Source: Candidatus Bathyarchaeota archaeon BA1
Lineage (GTDB): Archaea > Thermoproteota > Bathyarchaeia > Bathyarchaeales > Bathyarchaeaceae
Length of the DNA: 6,597 nt
Direction: 5' to 3'
NCBI GenBank assembly: GCA_001399805.1
Contig: LIHJ01000039.1
Location: forward strand, 3,512 to 10,108
Of this stretch, positions 5,558-6,597 are shown piece after piece; position 1 is the first letter of the stretch; each line of letters starts with the position of its first letter. Both the position numbers and the translations under genes were made by a program. Under the pieces are notes generated by a model that saw only the letters and a list, made by a program, of their open reading frames with translations, was not told the DNA's origin and did not search any database.

Positions 5558-6597
5558 ATGTTTAGGCAAGCTCGCTGGAATGAGCCAGTTATTTTCACAC
5601 TGGGGCAGCCGGGCCGAAGGGGCCACCTTGTACCTGGGGTGGAAGAGGAAATCAAACGTACAGTAGGCGATATAAGGGCTGGCTTGCCAAAGAAGTTGTG
5701 GAGGAAAACGCCTCCACAATTGCCGGAGCTTTCAGAGGTGGAGGTTTTACGACACTACATCCGTTTGTCCCAAATGAATTACGGTGTCGATCTGGGATTC
5801 TACCCGCTGGGAAGCTGCACGATGAAATACAACCCCAAAGTCAACGAAATCCTCGCGAGACTGCCTACGATAACCTCGATTCATCCGTATCAAGACGAAC
5901 GAACGGTTCAAGGCATCCTAGAAATCTTGTATACACTGTCTCGATGGCTGGCGGAAATCACCGGAACCCATGAGGTGAGCTTGCAGCCAGCCGCTGGTGC
6001 CCACGGAGAACTCCTAGGAACCCTAATCATGCGGGCACATCACAGATTCAACCAAGAACTGGAAAAGAGAACTGAGCTCATCGTGCCCGACTCGGCGCAT
6101 GGCACAAACCCTGCGAGTGGAGCCATGGCAGGATTCAAGATCGTGGTGGTTCCCTCTGACGAGAATGGTTGCGTTGACCTCGAGGCGCTGAAGGCTGCTG
6201 TTTCAGAACACACCGCTGGGCTGATGCTAACAAACCCTAACACCCTTGGAATTTTCGAGAAAGACATCGAGGAAATCGCCAAGGTCGTTCACGAGGCGGG
6301 TGGACTGCTGTATTACGACGGGGCAAACCTCAATGCCATCCTTGGGAAGGTGAGACCCGGAGACATGGGATTCGACATTGTTCACATAAACATACACAAA
6401 ACGTTCGGAACCCCCCATGGCGGGGGAGGACCCGGAGCAGGTCCTGTGGGGGTGTCTGAGGAGCTGGAAAGATTTCTGCCAGTTCCCAGGATCGCCTTCG
6501 ATGGTAAACATTACTACCTAGACTATGATAAGCCCGACAGCATTGGGAAAATCAAGGGATTCTACGGAAACGTGGCGGTCCTACTAAAGGCATTCGC
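5558..6597 (+). CDS. gcvPB: Glycine dehydrogenase (decarboxylating) subunit 2, P-protein C-terminal subunit (cut by right edge)
   Basis: GcvPB is the PLP-bearing partner of GcvPA in glycine decarboxylase. 346 complete codons are present, against roughly 480-510 in the family, so the 3' end is outside the window. Signatures seen are [13 protein letters not shown] (82-94), [13 protein letters not shown] in the cofactor region, [12 protein letters not shown] (178-189), [10 protein letters not shown] (225-234), [10 protein letters not shown] with Asp254 placed to pair with the PLP ring nitrogen, and [17 protein letters not shown] with Lys281 as the expected Schiff-base lysine. The glycine-rich loop after it is typical. 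The ATG follows the gcvPA stop without a gap and has GGGAGGG 7 nt upstream within the gcvPA end, so coupled translation and equal subunit supply are likely. No frame break is seen. Confidence 0.96.
   Translation, partial: MFRQARWNEPVIFTLGQPGRRGHLVPGVEEEIKRTVGDIRAGLPKKLWRKTPPQLPELSEVEVLRHYIRLSQMNYGVDLGFYPLGSCTMKYNPKVNEILARLPTITSIHPYQDERTVQGILEILYTLSRWLAEITGTHEVSLQPAAGAHGELLGTLIMRAHHRFNQELEKRTELIVPDSAHGTNPASGAMAGFKIVVVPSDENGCVDLEALKAAVSEHTAGLMLTNPNTLGIFEKDIEEIAKVVHEAGGLLYYDGANLNAILGKVRPGDMGFDIVHINIHKTFGTPHGGGGPGAGPVGVSEELERFLPVPRIAFDGKHYYLDYDKPDSIGKIKGFYGNVAVLLKAF

Noticed and set aside
5698..6511. Frames of 80-94 codons within gcvPB on either strand
   Set aside because: They overlap an intact, clearly recognised gcvPB frame and show no motifs of their own.

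Overview
The window is archaeal chromosome. Topoisomerase VI subunit B, aIF1A, aIF2-beta, a RIO1-type kinase, a two-KH Dim2/Pno1-like protein and a DUF424 protein are an archaeal set, and their order is one seen in many archaea. The TTG, GTG and ATG starts are mostly preceded by good Shine-Dalgarno (SD) sites. The lineage cannot be fixed from the sequence; a TACK-type archaeon such as a member of Bathyarchaeia is my guess, not a demonstration.

The left two thirds (1-3604) is a minus-strand information-processing cluster, read right to left: aIF2-beta, DUF424 protein, aIF1A, RIO1 kinase, KH-domain RNA-binding protein, then top6B, which runs off the left edge. aIF2-beta, DUF424 and aIF1A are tightly packed. 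A 150-bp gap holding three consecutive inverted repeats separates aIF1A from RIO1. RIO1 and the KH gene overlap by 14 bp. A 243-bp AT-rich gap lies before top6B. The cluster joins translation initiation (aIF2-beta, aIF1A) to small-subunit maturation (RIO1, Dim2-like KH).

The middle (3605-4153) is a divergent intergenic region with a candidate operator-like inverted repeat. It is followed by a 73-aa plus-strand reading frame that looks like a decayed clan AA (retropepsin-like) aspartic protease, then a 190-bp non-coding stretch.

The right part (4154-6597) carries gcvPA and gcvPB on the plus strand, directly abutting. These are the two subunits of glycine decarboxylase (P-protein of the glycine cleavage system); gcvPB is cut by the right edge after its PLP-lysine motif. 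No gcvT or gcvH is in the window.

Most of the window is conserved housekeeping sequence. I did not find a convincing new system. The points most worth a second look are the structured gap between aIF1A and RIO1, the protease remnant, and the inverted repeat in the aIF2-beta upstream region.
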